In this document: in pieces, positions 40,340-45,484 of the stretch
Layout: every line of letters begins with the position of its first letter
Numbering within the stretch: position 1 is the stretch's first letter
DNA from: SIG437 sp045648985
GTDB taxonomy: Bacteria > Bacillota > Clostridia > UBA1381 > UBA9506
Length of the DNA: 45,484 nucleotides
Direction: 5' to 3'
Assembly (NCBI GenBank): GCA_045648985.1
Contig: JAZROZ010000033.1
Location: forward strand, 1-45,484
Program-made: the position numbers and the translations under genes
Notes under the pieces: generated by a model
Database searches by the model: none
Seen by the model: only the letters and a program-made list of their open reading frames with translations
Told to the model about the DNA's origin: nothing

Positions 40340-41980
40340 CTAAACTTTTAATTTAACAGTTATATTTATGGGAGGATTTGTCCATGTGTTGCCATCTGAA
40401 GAACTGTTTTTTCTCTCCTTATTGGTTTTTCTTGTTAATCTTTCAGGTTTATCCCTTTTATATTCTATTCTCTCGATGCAGGTCTTTAAAAGTCTGTTTT
40501 TTTCTTGTGCGTCAACATCAGGATTATTAAGAGCTGCTAATGCTTCTTTAAACTGCGCTACCTTCTTTTCGTAATCGATAGTTTTAGGCATAGAGCTATA
40601 AGCATTGTTTAAGGCCTCTCTAATTTCCTGTTTTTCCTTCTGAAGCTTTTCATTTAACATTTTAAAGATATCCTGTGGCATCCTTTGAGATGGGTCTGGG
40701 TCAGCTTGTGCTTCCCACTGCGCTAATTCTTTTGCTTGAATTGTTTCAAGTCTCTTTTCTAAATTTTTGATTAATTTTGTGTGTAGCACAGCAGAATCAT
40801 TGCTTCCATTCTCAAGGCGAAACTCAAAGTCTTCGATATGCTGCTTTAAAACTGCAGATATGCGAACAACTATTTCATCATAAAGACAAGAGCCTGTTTT
40901 GCAATACATTTGATTATTGCATACTAAGCGTGGTGCACATCTCTCAAAACCGTTCTTGTCACTGTGCACTTGCATTGTCATAGCACGTCCGCAATGACAA
41001 TACAAGAGACTTGCAAAAACATTTCGGACCTTATGAGTGGGTTTCACACGAGCATTTCTGCCTCGCTTCTCGATAGCTGCATTAAAAAGCTCTTCTGAGA
41101 TAATTCCTTCGTGCTTTCCGTCATACACAAGATAGTCACCAATGCGTGCTTTAGGTCTTGTTTTTTTGATTTCACTATCTTCTACGATTGTGATGGTTTT
41201 TCGCCACTGCCATTTTACTTTGCCGATATAATGAACATTCTCAATCATATCTCGCATCGTAGCTCTCGACCATGTTTCACTTTTTGCAGGCTTAATTCCA
41301 AGCTCATTTAGATGATTAGCAATTGCATACATCGACATATCTTTGTTGACGTACATATCAAAAATCATTCTGACAACATCAGCTTGTTCTTTATTTTCTT
41401 TCAAGGTAGGGTATTTTTTCTTGCCTTCCGTGAGCCATATTATATCGTAGCCATATGGTGGAGTAGATAAGATGTAATTACCCTGACTGACAGAAAGAAG
41501 TCTGCCACGTCCCATAATTTTCTTTTGATACTCAAGATATTCATTTCCTCGCTTTAACTCTCGCTCGAAAATATCTCTATCGTATTCATTTGTTAAATCA
41601 TAGGTCTTCTGAGGAGTAATAACAAACGTGTTTGTGTACCTTAAAAGCTTTATCAGCCTGCCTGCATCCTCTAAATCGCCACGTGAAAGTCTTTGGACTT
41701 CTACGACAAGGATTGCCTTGTATTTTGGTGATTCAATCATACGGAGCAGTTTTTGCACTTCGGGCCTTGCCTCGATGGTTTCGCCGGACACAATTTCCCT
41801 GTACTTATTTTCTTCAGGAATTTTAGTGTCCAAATTGTTTTCAGACCATTCATCAAGAATAGTTTCATGTCTCTGCAGAACTTCTTCTACAGAAAGCATT
41901 GGATCGTCTGAACGAGATTTTCTTAAATATACTAAAATCTCATCAGGCAAAAAGTTAAATTCATTATTAAATGTTAGCAT
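40340..41980 (-). CDS. Large serine recombinase (site-specific integrase)
   Basis: A 546-residue recombinase. Resolvase-type catalytic domain (about 10-155) with the nucleophile serine in VYLRKSRSDDP and VVEVQRLSRGDLEDAGRL; the recombinase domain follows (about 170-280, PPYGYDIIWL, WSRATMRDMIENVHYIGK); then a zinc ribbon (CHCGRAMTM, CNNQMYC) and a coiled coil (about 385-460). It should integrate and excise the element between att sites. I start at ATG 41980, six bases after AGAGGG. Its stop is 38 bp from the broken yaaH-like gene, as expected if attL lies there. Confidence 0.93.
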   Translation of the reverse strand: MLTFNNEFNFLPDEILVYLRKSRSDDPMLSVEEVLQRHETILDEWSENNLDTKIPEENKYREIVSGETIEARPEVQKLLRMIESPKYKAILVVEVQRLSRGDLEDAGRLIKLLRYTNTFVITPQKTYDLTNEYDRDIFERELKRGNEYLEYQKKIMGRGRLLSVSQGNYILSTPPYGYDIIWLTEGKKKYPTLKENKEQADVVRMIFDMYVNKDMSMYAIANHLNELGIKPAKSETWSRATMRDMIENVHYIGKVKWQWRKTITIVEDSEIKKTRPKARIGDYLVYDGKHEGIISEELFNAAIEKRGRNARVKPTHKVRNVFASLLYCHCGRAMTMQVHSDKNGFERCAPRLVCNNQMYCKTGSCLYDEIVVRISAVLKQHIEDFEFRLENGSNDSAVLHTKLIKNLEKRLETIQAKELAQWEAQADPDPSQRMPQDIFKMLNEKLQKEKQEIREALNNAYSSMPKTIDYEKKVAQFKEALAALNNPDVDAQEKNRLLKTCIERIEYKRDKPERLTRKTNKERKNSSSDGNTWTNPPINITVKLKV

Positions 41981-42038
41981 ATTCATCCCTCTTTAGTATC
42001 AATTTATGTGATTTTTGCTTTGGATATCAACATAAAAC

Positions 42039-42067
42039 TTGACATTCCAAAAAGGATATGCTAAAAT
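42039..42067 (+). promoter_or_regulatory. Promoter of a candidate small RNA
   Basis: TTGACA (42039-42044), 17-bp spacer, TAAAAT (42062-42067) on the plus strand, opposite to the neighbouring genes. A 12-bp dyad GATATGCTAAAA (42055-42066) / TTTTAGCATATC (42091-42102) overlaps the -10 box. Confidence 0.55.
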
Positions 42068-42073
42068 ACAACA

Positions 42074-42146
42074 TAGATTAGATGGTGTGCTTTTAGCATA
42101 TCAACTTTTTAGAAATCGTCCTGCTGCAACAGGGCGGTTTCTTTTT
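42074..42146 (+). ncRNA. Candidate small RNA antisense to the recombinase leader
   Basis: Predicted transcript of ~75 bases ending in a terminator: an 11-bp stem AAATCGTCCTG (about 42113-42123) / CAGGGCGGTTT with a CTGCAA loop, then seven T. No coding frame of note. It is antisense to the space between the ImmA-like gene and the recombinase gene, which on the minus strand holds a tiny frame MLYKKRNRPVAAGRFLKS (42157-42101) after AAAGGA. Whether that frame is translated is unknown. Confidence 0.5.
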
Positions 42147-42206
42147 TTATATAACATAATAACAGTCCTTTTTTAATTAAGACATGTTAATTATGTCATT
42201 TTCTTA

Positions 42207-42857
42207 TTATGGATTACATACTGAGCATGCATCATAATTCTTTTGTGCTTCTTCTGATATAATCTTGGTACATTCTTTACCTTTCACGTGAATACAACTG
42301 TCACGATGATACTTTTGGCCCGTTTTAGTTACATACACATACTCCGTTTCAGCAACTGTTTCTATATCATACGGAACTGATGATGTCGGCACCGCCTTTG
42401 GAACAGAGTACACTCCTAATGTAAAGCTCAAAATTGCCGTGAGAACGATTGTCATTACAAAAGGTAATTTGTTACTCTTTGGTGGATTTAAAACCGTGTA
42501 GGCAAAAGTATCGGCTTCCAAATCCTGCAGTCTGGTATTGCAGATTAAAATACTTTTTTCTAAATGCTTAAGCTCTATGTGGCCTACTTCGTGCAAAAGT
42601 AAATACAGTTTATCTTCAGGTGACGATTCGCTTATTATATAAATGCAAATTATATCATCTTCCAAAACAGTAAAAGCATCTTTTTTCACAATGCGTCTTT
42701 CAAGGTCATGTTTCTCTGCAAGTGATTCACGTTCACTCTCACTGAAAAAAGTTATTGTGCAGCCTTTTGTTTTTAGATATTCTGTTATTGCCCAAAAAGT
42801 TTTATTTCCTTTAATATTTTTTATAAATCTGATAGCAGTCTTTGTAATTGTTTTCAT
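42207..42857 (-). CDS. ImmA/IrrE-type metallopeptidase with membrane segment and Cys/His tail
   Basis: A 216-residue protein in three parts. Residues ~35-125 hold the zinc protease core of the ImmA/IrrE family: LLLHEVGHIELKHLE with HExxH and LEADTFAYTVL with the third ligand. One transmembrane helix follows (about 133-152, FVMTIVLTAILSFTLGV). The C-terminal ~45 residues (VYVTKTGQKYHRDSC...ACSVCNP) form a small Cys/His motif like the Ada-type metal-binding segments found on exported proteins. ImmA proteins cut the element's repressor to trigger excision; the membrane anchor is unusual. ATG 42857 follows AGGGGG. Confidence 0.82.
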   Translation of the reverse strand: MKTITKTAIRFIKNIKGNKTFWAITEYLKTKGCTITFFSESERESLAEKHDLERRIVKKDAFTVLEDDIICIYIISESSPEDKLYLLLHEVGHIELKHLEKSILICNTRLQDLEADTFAYTVLNPPKSNKLPFVMTIVLTAILSFTLGVYSVPKAVPTSSVPYDIETVAETEYVYVTKTGQKYHRDSCIHVKGKECTKIISEEAQKNYDACSVCNP

Positions 42858-42913
42858 ATAATTATCCCCCTAAAATGAGGACTGCTATTATGTTATCAAA
42901 AAAATTAATGTTT

Positions 42914-43201
42914 TTATTGGTTGGCGAGGATACTATTTTCGTAAAGATATTCGGGAGCTATATCAATGTTTCCGTTTTGCCATACGATAGAACCGTAATC
43001 TATATATACAGAATTAAAGAGTTCTTTATCTTTTAATGGGGTATAAGCCTCTTTCTCTATGAGTTTACTGCAATCAAAAATCTTTGTTTCCTCGTTGGTG
43101 AAACGAAGCCATAAGCAATAGTTCTCCAAAGGACGCACACCACATACTTTGATAAGCGGCTTAATTTCTCCTGCATATGCTATTCCATTTAATATATACA
43201 T
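42914..43201 (-). CDS. DUF2442-family protein
   Basis: A 95-residue protein of the DUF2442 family: VCGVRPLENYCLWLRFTNEET (about 20-40), a KIFDCSKLI segment and the C-terminal VYIDYGSIVWQNGNIDIAPEYLYEN, the family signature. Its role is unknown; DUF2442 genes are often found next to DUF4160 genes and the pair has been suspected to be toxin-antitoxin-like. I start at ATG 43201, preceded by GGGAGGA. It lies 13 bp after the XRE-DUF4160 gene. Confidence 0.85.
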   Translation of the reverse strand: MYILNGIAYAGEIKPLIKVCGVRPLENYCLWLRFTNEETKIFDCSKLIEKEAYTPLKDKELFNSVYIDYGSIVWQNGNIDIAPEYLYENSILANQ

Positions 43202-43214
43202 TTTAAGTCCTCCC

Positions 43215-43766
43215 TTAACTGAGTGGTGCAATTTTATCAAAGGGGATACTTCTTACAGCGTTGTTCCATGCCTTATATAGCTCTTCTTCATGTATTACTA
43301 TCCATGCTTCTACCAATCTTAATTGTTTAACCGGCAGACTTCCTGCGAGTAGCTCGCCGTCAATGCCGATTGTTGCTTCATATTCATTATATTGCACGTG
43401 TATGTGTGGTTTATGATGCTGTGATGTGTCATTATATATCATTCTGATTATTATGTTAAAAAATCTACTTAATTCTGGCATTTCTATTATCTCCTTTTTA
43501 TTATTAAGCTTGTTATATTTTGTTAAGATAGGAGGTTCTTGTTTTGTATCTGAATTTGGATTTTTATCATCAGTCCATCCCATAATATAAGAAGGAACGG
43601 TATGCAAAACTTGTGCTAGTTTTATTGCGACGGTTCTTTTTATATCAATTTCTTCAGTTTCATATCTGTTGACCGTCGCTTTGGTAACTCCAATGGCTTT
43701 GCCAACTTCTTCTTGTGTTAATCCCTCTTCTTCTCGAAGATCTTTTAATCGAATACCAATATTCAC
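43215..43766 (-). CDS. XRE regulator fused to DUF4160
   Basis: A 183-residue protein. Residues ~1-65 are a helix-turn-helix (GLTQEEVGKAIGVTKATVNRYE). A linker with EPPILTKYNKLNNK, shared with the repressor at 44046-44516, leads at about residue 96 into a complete DUF4160 domain (MPELSRFFNIIIRMIYND, HKPHIHVQYNEYEATIGIDG, LRLVEAWIVIHEEELYKAW). The junction contains AAAGGAG nine bases before the DUF4160 ATG (43481), so an 88-residue DUF4160 may also be made alone. The start is GTG 43766 with AGAGGTG five bases upstream. DUF2442 follows. Confidence 0.85.
   Translation of the reverse strand: MNIGIRLKDLREEEGLTQEEVGKAIGVTKATVNRYETEEIDIKRTVAIKLAQVLHTVPSYIMGWTDDKNPNSDTKQEPPILTKYNKLNNKKEIIEMPELSRFFNIIIRMIYNDTSQHHKPHIHVQYNEYEATIGIDGELLAGSLPVKQLRLVEAWIVIHEEELYKAWNNAVRSIPFDKIAPLS
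43498..43547. repeat. 50-bp direct repeat, copy 1
   Basis: Matches 44221-44270 at 49 of 50 positions by eye. It encodes the linker QEPPILTKYNKLNNK in both HTH genes. Confidence 0.85.
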
Positions 43767-43777
43767 AAAATCACCTC

Positions 43778-43806
43778 TTGACATATTGATGACAATATGT
43801 TATTAT
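43778..43806 (+). promoter_or_regulatory. Antisense RNA promoter with embedded operator
   Basis: TTGACA (43778-43783), 17-bp spacer, TATTAT (43801-43806). The spacer is filled by a perfect dyad ACATATTG-ATGA-CAATATGT (43781-43800). The same dyad lies between a possible minus-strand -10 TATAAT (43807-43802) and the XRE-DUF4160 start, so one bound protein could control both. Confidence 0.65.
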
Positions 43807-43812
43807 AGGTGT

Positions 43813-43900
43813 AGAAAAGGGAACAACAAAAGTTGTTTCCGCAAAATAAGCGTTTATTTAAGTTAACCGCCTACTGAGCAGAGTAGGCGGTTATTTCTTT
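43813..43900 (+). ncRNA. Candidate type I antitoxin RNA
   Basis: Predicted plus-strand RNA of ~88 bases: start about 7 bases after the TATTAT box, a small hairpin (GAACAAC/GTTGTTTC, about 43821-43840), then a terminator with a 12-bp stem TAACCGCCTACT (43864-43875) / AGTAGGCGGTTA (43882-43893) and TTTCTTT. It is complementary to the 3' part and last codons of the small peptide mRNA on the minus strand, as in txpA/RatA-like pairs. Confidence 0.6.
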
Positions 43901-43953
43901 ATGTTCAAAACAATTATTGCAATAAGTAATGTAAAGCATATTATTTCGTTCAT
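43891..43953 (-). CDS. Candidate type I toxin, 20-residue hydrophobic peptide
   Basis: MNEIICFTLLIAIIVLNIKK: a single short hydrophobic helix with a Lys-Lys end, the form of type I membrane toxins. ATG 43953 has a very strong site GAGGAGGTG. That site lies in a hairpin, ACACCTC (43978-43972) with GAGGTGT (43964-43958), which would hide it. The mRNA's own terminator is the GGAAACAAC/GTTGTTCC stem with CTTTTCT around 43845-43815. A 10-bp perfect long-range match (43979-43988 with 43832-43841) could fold the mRNA ends together. No homologue was identified, so the function is inferred from architecture. Confidence 0.6.
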   Translation of the reverse strand: MNEIICFTLLIAIIVLNIKK

Positions 43954-44008
43954 ATTAACACCTCCTCTCATGAGGTGTCGGAAACAACCGCCGTTCCCTA
44001 ATCTACAT

Positions 44009-44041
44009 ATAACAAAATACATTATGAAATGTATATGTTAT
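44009..44041. promoter_or_regulatory. Dyad upstream of the small peptide
   Basis: Nested symmetric arms ATAACA/TGTTAT (44009-44014, 44036-44041) and ATACATT/AATGTAT (44017-44023, 44028-44034). A candidate regulator site for the peptide mRNA; no clear -35/-10 pair was found here. Confidence 0.35.
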
Positions 44042-44045
44042 CAAT

Positions 44046-44516
44046 TTAAGTGTGTCTTACCTTTTTCTTTCTCTTATCTATGTGAGTTGTAACATCAGGT
44101 GCTGCGACAGCACGTGGGTATGTTTTATGGCCGAATGCCGTTCTGTCTAAATTTGTTTCTATTGTATATTTAGGACTTTCCAGTAGGTCATCTACATACG
44201 AATCTGTTTTTTCTTTTCCTTTATTATTAAGCTTGTTATATTTTGTTAAGATAGGAGGCTCTTGTTTTGTTGGTTGTAGATTTATTTTACATAAGGCTTT
44301 ACAGGAGGGTTCATTTAAATCATCAGACACAAAACCGCAAGGTTTAACATCAAAATATTCAGCAAGTTTTTGTATAGTAATTCTTTTAAGGTTTTGTGTT
44401 GCTCCGCTCTCCCACTTTTGAACAGCCGCTCTTTGAACTCCAACTACTTTCCCTAATTCTTCCTGACTAATACCTTTTTGTTCTCGTAAATATTTAATGT
44501 ATTTTCCAATTTCCAT
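44046..44516 (-). CDS. XRE-family repressor (cI-like)
   Basis: A 156-residue regulator with an N-terminal helix-turn-helix (about 1-60, GISQEELGKVVGVQRAAVQKWESG) and a tail EPPILTKYNKLNNKGKEKTD...VDDLLESPKYT that is common in repressors of Firmicute prophages and integrative elements. It has no peptidase domain, so it could be the target of the ImmA-like protease. ATG 44516 follows AAGGAGG. It is divergent from the Cro-like gene, with operators between them. Confidence 0.85.
   Translation of the reverse strand: MEIGKYIKYLREQKGISQEELGKVVGVQRAAVQKWESGATQNLKRITIQKLAEYFDVKPCGFVSDDLNEPSCKALCKINLQPTKQEPPILTKYNKLNNKGKEKTDSYVDDLLESPKYTIETNLDRTAFGHKTYPRAVAAPDVTTHIDKRKKKVRHT
44221..44270. repeat. 50-bp direct repeat, copy 2
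   Basis: Second copy of 43498-43547, one mismatch. It points to a duplication or recombination event between the two HTH genes. Confidence 0.85.
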
Positions 44517-44541
44517 TATAATATCCTCCTTGATTAACATT

Positions 44542-44570
44542 ATTGTATCGTATTTTTAACTAAATGTCAA
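44542..44570 (-). promoter_or_regulatory. Promoter of the cI-like repressor gene
   Basis: On the minus strand TTGACA (44570-44565), 17-bp spacer, TACAAT (44547-44542). A TGTATC half site (44544-44549) overlaps the -10 box. Confidence 0.65.
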
Positions 44571-44610
44571 TATAAAAAATAAAAAAGTTAAAAAAAAGAT
44601 ACAAAAGGTG

Positions 44611-44639
44611 TTGACAAAGAAAAAATTGTATGGTATTAT
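44611..44639 (+). promoter_or_regulatory. Promoter of the Cro-like gene
   Basis: TTGACA (44611-44616), 17-bp spacer, TATTAT (44634-44639). A GATACA half site (44598-44603) lies just upstream. Confidence 0.65.
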
Positions 44640-44642
44640 TAA

Positions 44643-44661
44643 TGTATCATAAAAAGATACA
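44643..44661. promoter_or_regulatory. Operator O1, TGTATC-N7-GATACA
   Basis: Perfect 6-bp arms (44643-44648, 44656-44661) at the start of the Cro-like transcript, ahead of its ribosome site. Confidence 0.72.
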
Positions 44662-44675
44662 AAGGAGGCGGCTTT

Positions 44676-44894
44676 ATGAACAAGGTAGAATTTGAGTATG
44701 AAATGAAAAAACATGGGGACACTCAAGAAACATTAGCAAAAGCAATGGGGATATCCCGCACCAGACTTAATTGCAAGATTAACGAAAGAAAGGGTGCTTC
44801 ATTTACTCAGCCTGAACTGAAGTTTTTAAGAGATAAATATAATTTGTCTGCGTGTAGAATGGATGAAATTTTTTTTGACAGGAATGTATCGTAA
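44676..44894 (+). CDS. Cro-like small HTH protein
   Basis: A 72-residue DNA-binding protein with one helix-turn-helix (about 14-40, DTQETLAKAMGISRTRLNCKIN) and a short C-terminal part, resembling Cro-like or DUF739-type phage proteins. ATG 44676 follows AAAGGAGG. It is the first gene of the rightward transcript, opposite the cI-like gene, with operator O1 before it and O2 overlapping its stop codon. Confidence 0.82.
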   Translation: MNKVEFEYEMKKHGDTQETLAKAMGISRTRLNCKINERKGASFTQPELKFLRDKYNLSACRMDEIFFDRNVS

Positions 44895-44903
44895 GAAGAT
44901 ACA
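44885..44903. promoter_or_regulatory. Operator O2, TGTATC-N7-GATACA
   Basis: Second perfect copy (44885-44890, 44898-44903) with the same 7-base spacing as O1, across the end of the Cro-like gene. Confidence 0.7.
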
Positions 44904-44938
44904 AAGAGGAAAGAGGGGAGGAATGGAGGTGATGGGGT

Positions 44939-45091
44939 ATGGAAGAAAAGATACTAAATAATAGACAAGACTGTAATGAAATCTTATTTAAGAAATTTTT
45001 AGAATTAGCATATGCAGAAAAAGAGCCTGAGCAAAACAGAAAAAATATCTTGTTAATGCTTGAAATCTACAAGACATTATTTTTCTGTTGA
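44939..45091 (+). CDS. Small hypothetical protein (50 residues)
   Basis: MEEKILNNRQDCNEILFKKF..., a charged, helical 50-residue protein of no known family. ATG 44939 follows GGAGG at about nine bases, inside a run of purine-rich sites that starts after the Cro-like gene, so it is probably the next gene of the rightward transcript. Its end overlaps the convergent gene at 45077-45250 by 15 bp. Confidence 0.5.
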   Translation: MEEKILNNRQDCNEILFKKFLELAYAEKEPEQNRKNILLMLEIYKTLFFC

Positions 45092-45250
45092 ATACATATT
45101 TTTTTTGATTTCGTTGTATATCGCATTATAACATTGTGCAACTTTTTCCGCATTAGAAATATTATTTGCAGGGTCAAAAGTTTCGGCTTGTATAAAATTA
45201 CGTTCCATTGCCTTTAGTGTCAACTGTAATACTATTTCTGCTATGTGCAT
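45077..45250 (-). CDS. Small hypothetical protein (57 residues)
   Basis: MHIAEIVLQLTLKAMERNFI... ending in IYNEIKKNMYSTEK, an amphipathic helical protein of no known family. ATG 45250 has a near-perfect site AAAGGAGGTGG, which is the reason for choosing it over the longer frame. That site lies in a TCCACCT/AGGTGGA hairpin (45256-45275) that could mask it. It is on the opposite strand to its neighbours and overlaps the end of the 50-residue gene. Confidence 0.6.
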   Translation of the reverse strand: MHIAEIVLQLTLKAMERNFIQAETFDPANNISNAEKVAQCYNAIYNEIKKNMYSTEK

Positions 45251-45361
45251 GACTTTCCACCTCCTTTCAGGTGGAGTACACTCAGGCTCAAAGAAATTAT
45301 AACATATCAAGTCAGATGATGCAATAGGCACGTAAATGATAACAGAAAAGGAGAAAGGCTT

Positions 45362-45484
45362 ATGAGGGAATGGTTACAATCTTTGAGAAGAGAAAAAGGG
45401 CTTTCACAAAAAGATGCTGCAAAGAAGCTTGGTATCTGTCAACAATATTATAGTATGATAGAGCAGGGAGAGAGGCAGAAGAGT
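45362..45484 (+). CDS. XRE-family regulator, cut by the window edge
   Basis: The first 41 codons of a helix-turn-helix protein: MREWLQSLRREKGLSQKDAA followed by KKLGICQQYYSMIEQGER, a textbook XRE motif. ATG 45362 follows AAAGGAGAAAGG. The gene continues past the window, so its length and C-terminal domain are unknown. Confidence 0.85.
   Translation, partial: MREWLQSLRREKGLSQKDAAKKLGICQQYYSMIEQGERQKS

Larger units (their letters stand above)
40303..45484. mobile_element. Integrative element with serine recombinase (right end outside window)
   Basis: Starts where the yaaH-like gene breaks off. Contents are typical of a phage-like or integrative element: large serine recombinase at the boundary, ImmA/IrrE protease, several HTH repressors with divergent promoters, and small uncharacterised genes. 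No structural phage or conjugation genes appear in the 5.2 kb visible. The left junction lies between about 40300 and 40340. Confidence 0.75.

Noticed and set aside
39847..40340. tmRNA gene near smpB
   Set aside because: No tRNA-Ala-like end or tag frame is present; the stretch encodes the yaaH-like remnant.
43901..44092. 63-residue plus-strand frame MFKTIIAISNVKHIISF...
   Set aside because: No ribosome site; it lies opposite the small hydrophobic peptide and the cI-like gene end and has no coding character.
1..45484. CRISPR array or insertion sequence transposase
   Set aside because: No regular spacer-repeat series and no transposase motif found; the only mobile-element enzyme seen is the serine recombinase.

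Overview
The window is AT-rich DNA from a spore-forming member of the Clostridia (Firmicutes). The sporulation genes (spoIIE, a cwlJ/gerQ-like pair, a yaaH-type remnant), the anaerobe oxygen-defence set (Fur-family PerR-like regulator, reverse rubrerythrin, rubredoxin), NiaR control of NAD synthesis, WhiA, RqcH and strong AGGAGG-type ribosome sites all point that way. I cannot name a species. No rRNA or tRNA gene was found.

Layout. 1-6.4 kb: a sodium-coupled amino-acid transporter, an EamA-type permease and the divergent NAD de novo cluster niaR-nadC-nadB / nadA, whose shared promoter carries a long perfect palindrome. A near-identical ~143-bp repeat lies in inverted orientation at both ends of this block, each copy just after a stop codon. 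6.5-11.5 kb: azlCD, a HAD phosphatase, a SASA-type esterase and ruvCAB. 11.7-17.3 kb: argH, an XRE-cupin regulator, an acyl-CoA synthetase, trmK, a Nif3-like protein and a PepSY lipoprotein. 17.4-20 kb: PerR-like regulator, reverse rubrerythrin, a flavoprotein with a frameshift in an A8 tract, and the decayed tail of a second rubrerythrin. 20.2-26 kb: two large secreted proteins, one with a C-terminal Hint (hedgehog/intein) domain and one with three SLH domains. 26.1-30.7 kb: ZIP transporter, rubredoxin, gerQ-like, cwlJ and spoIIE, the last with a Spo0A-type promoter. 30.8-39.8 kb: a tight housekeeping operon, DUF6062-coaE-slt-apbE-polA-whiA-rseC-rqcH-smpB.

40.3 kb to the right edge: an integrated mobile element. 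Its serine recombinase ends right next to the 3' part of a spore-type yaaH/GH18 gene that has lost its front, so the element appears to have entered that gene, in the manner of skin-like elements. The element's cargo is regulatory: an ImmA/IrrE protease with a membrane segment and a Cys/His tail, an XRE-DUF4160 fusion beside DUF2442, a lambda-like pair of divergent HTH genes with repeated TGTATC-N7-GATACA operators, a candidate small RNA upstream of the recombinase, and a previously unmarked type I toxin-antitoxin candidate: a 20-residue hydrophobic peptide with a sequestered Shine-Dalgarno and a convergent antisense RNA. The far end of the element lies outside the window.

Most gene calls rest on recognisable family motifs. 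Small RNA, operator and promoter calls are read by eye and are inference.
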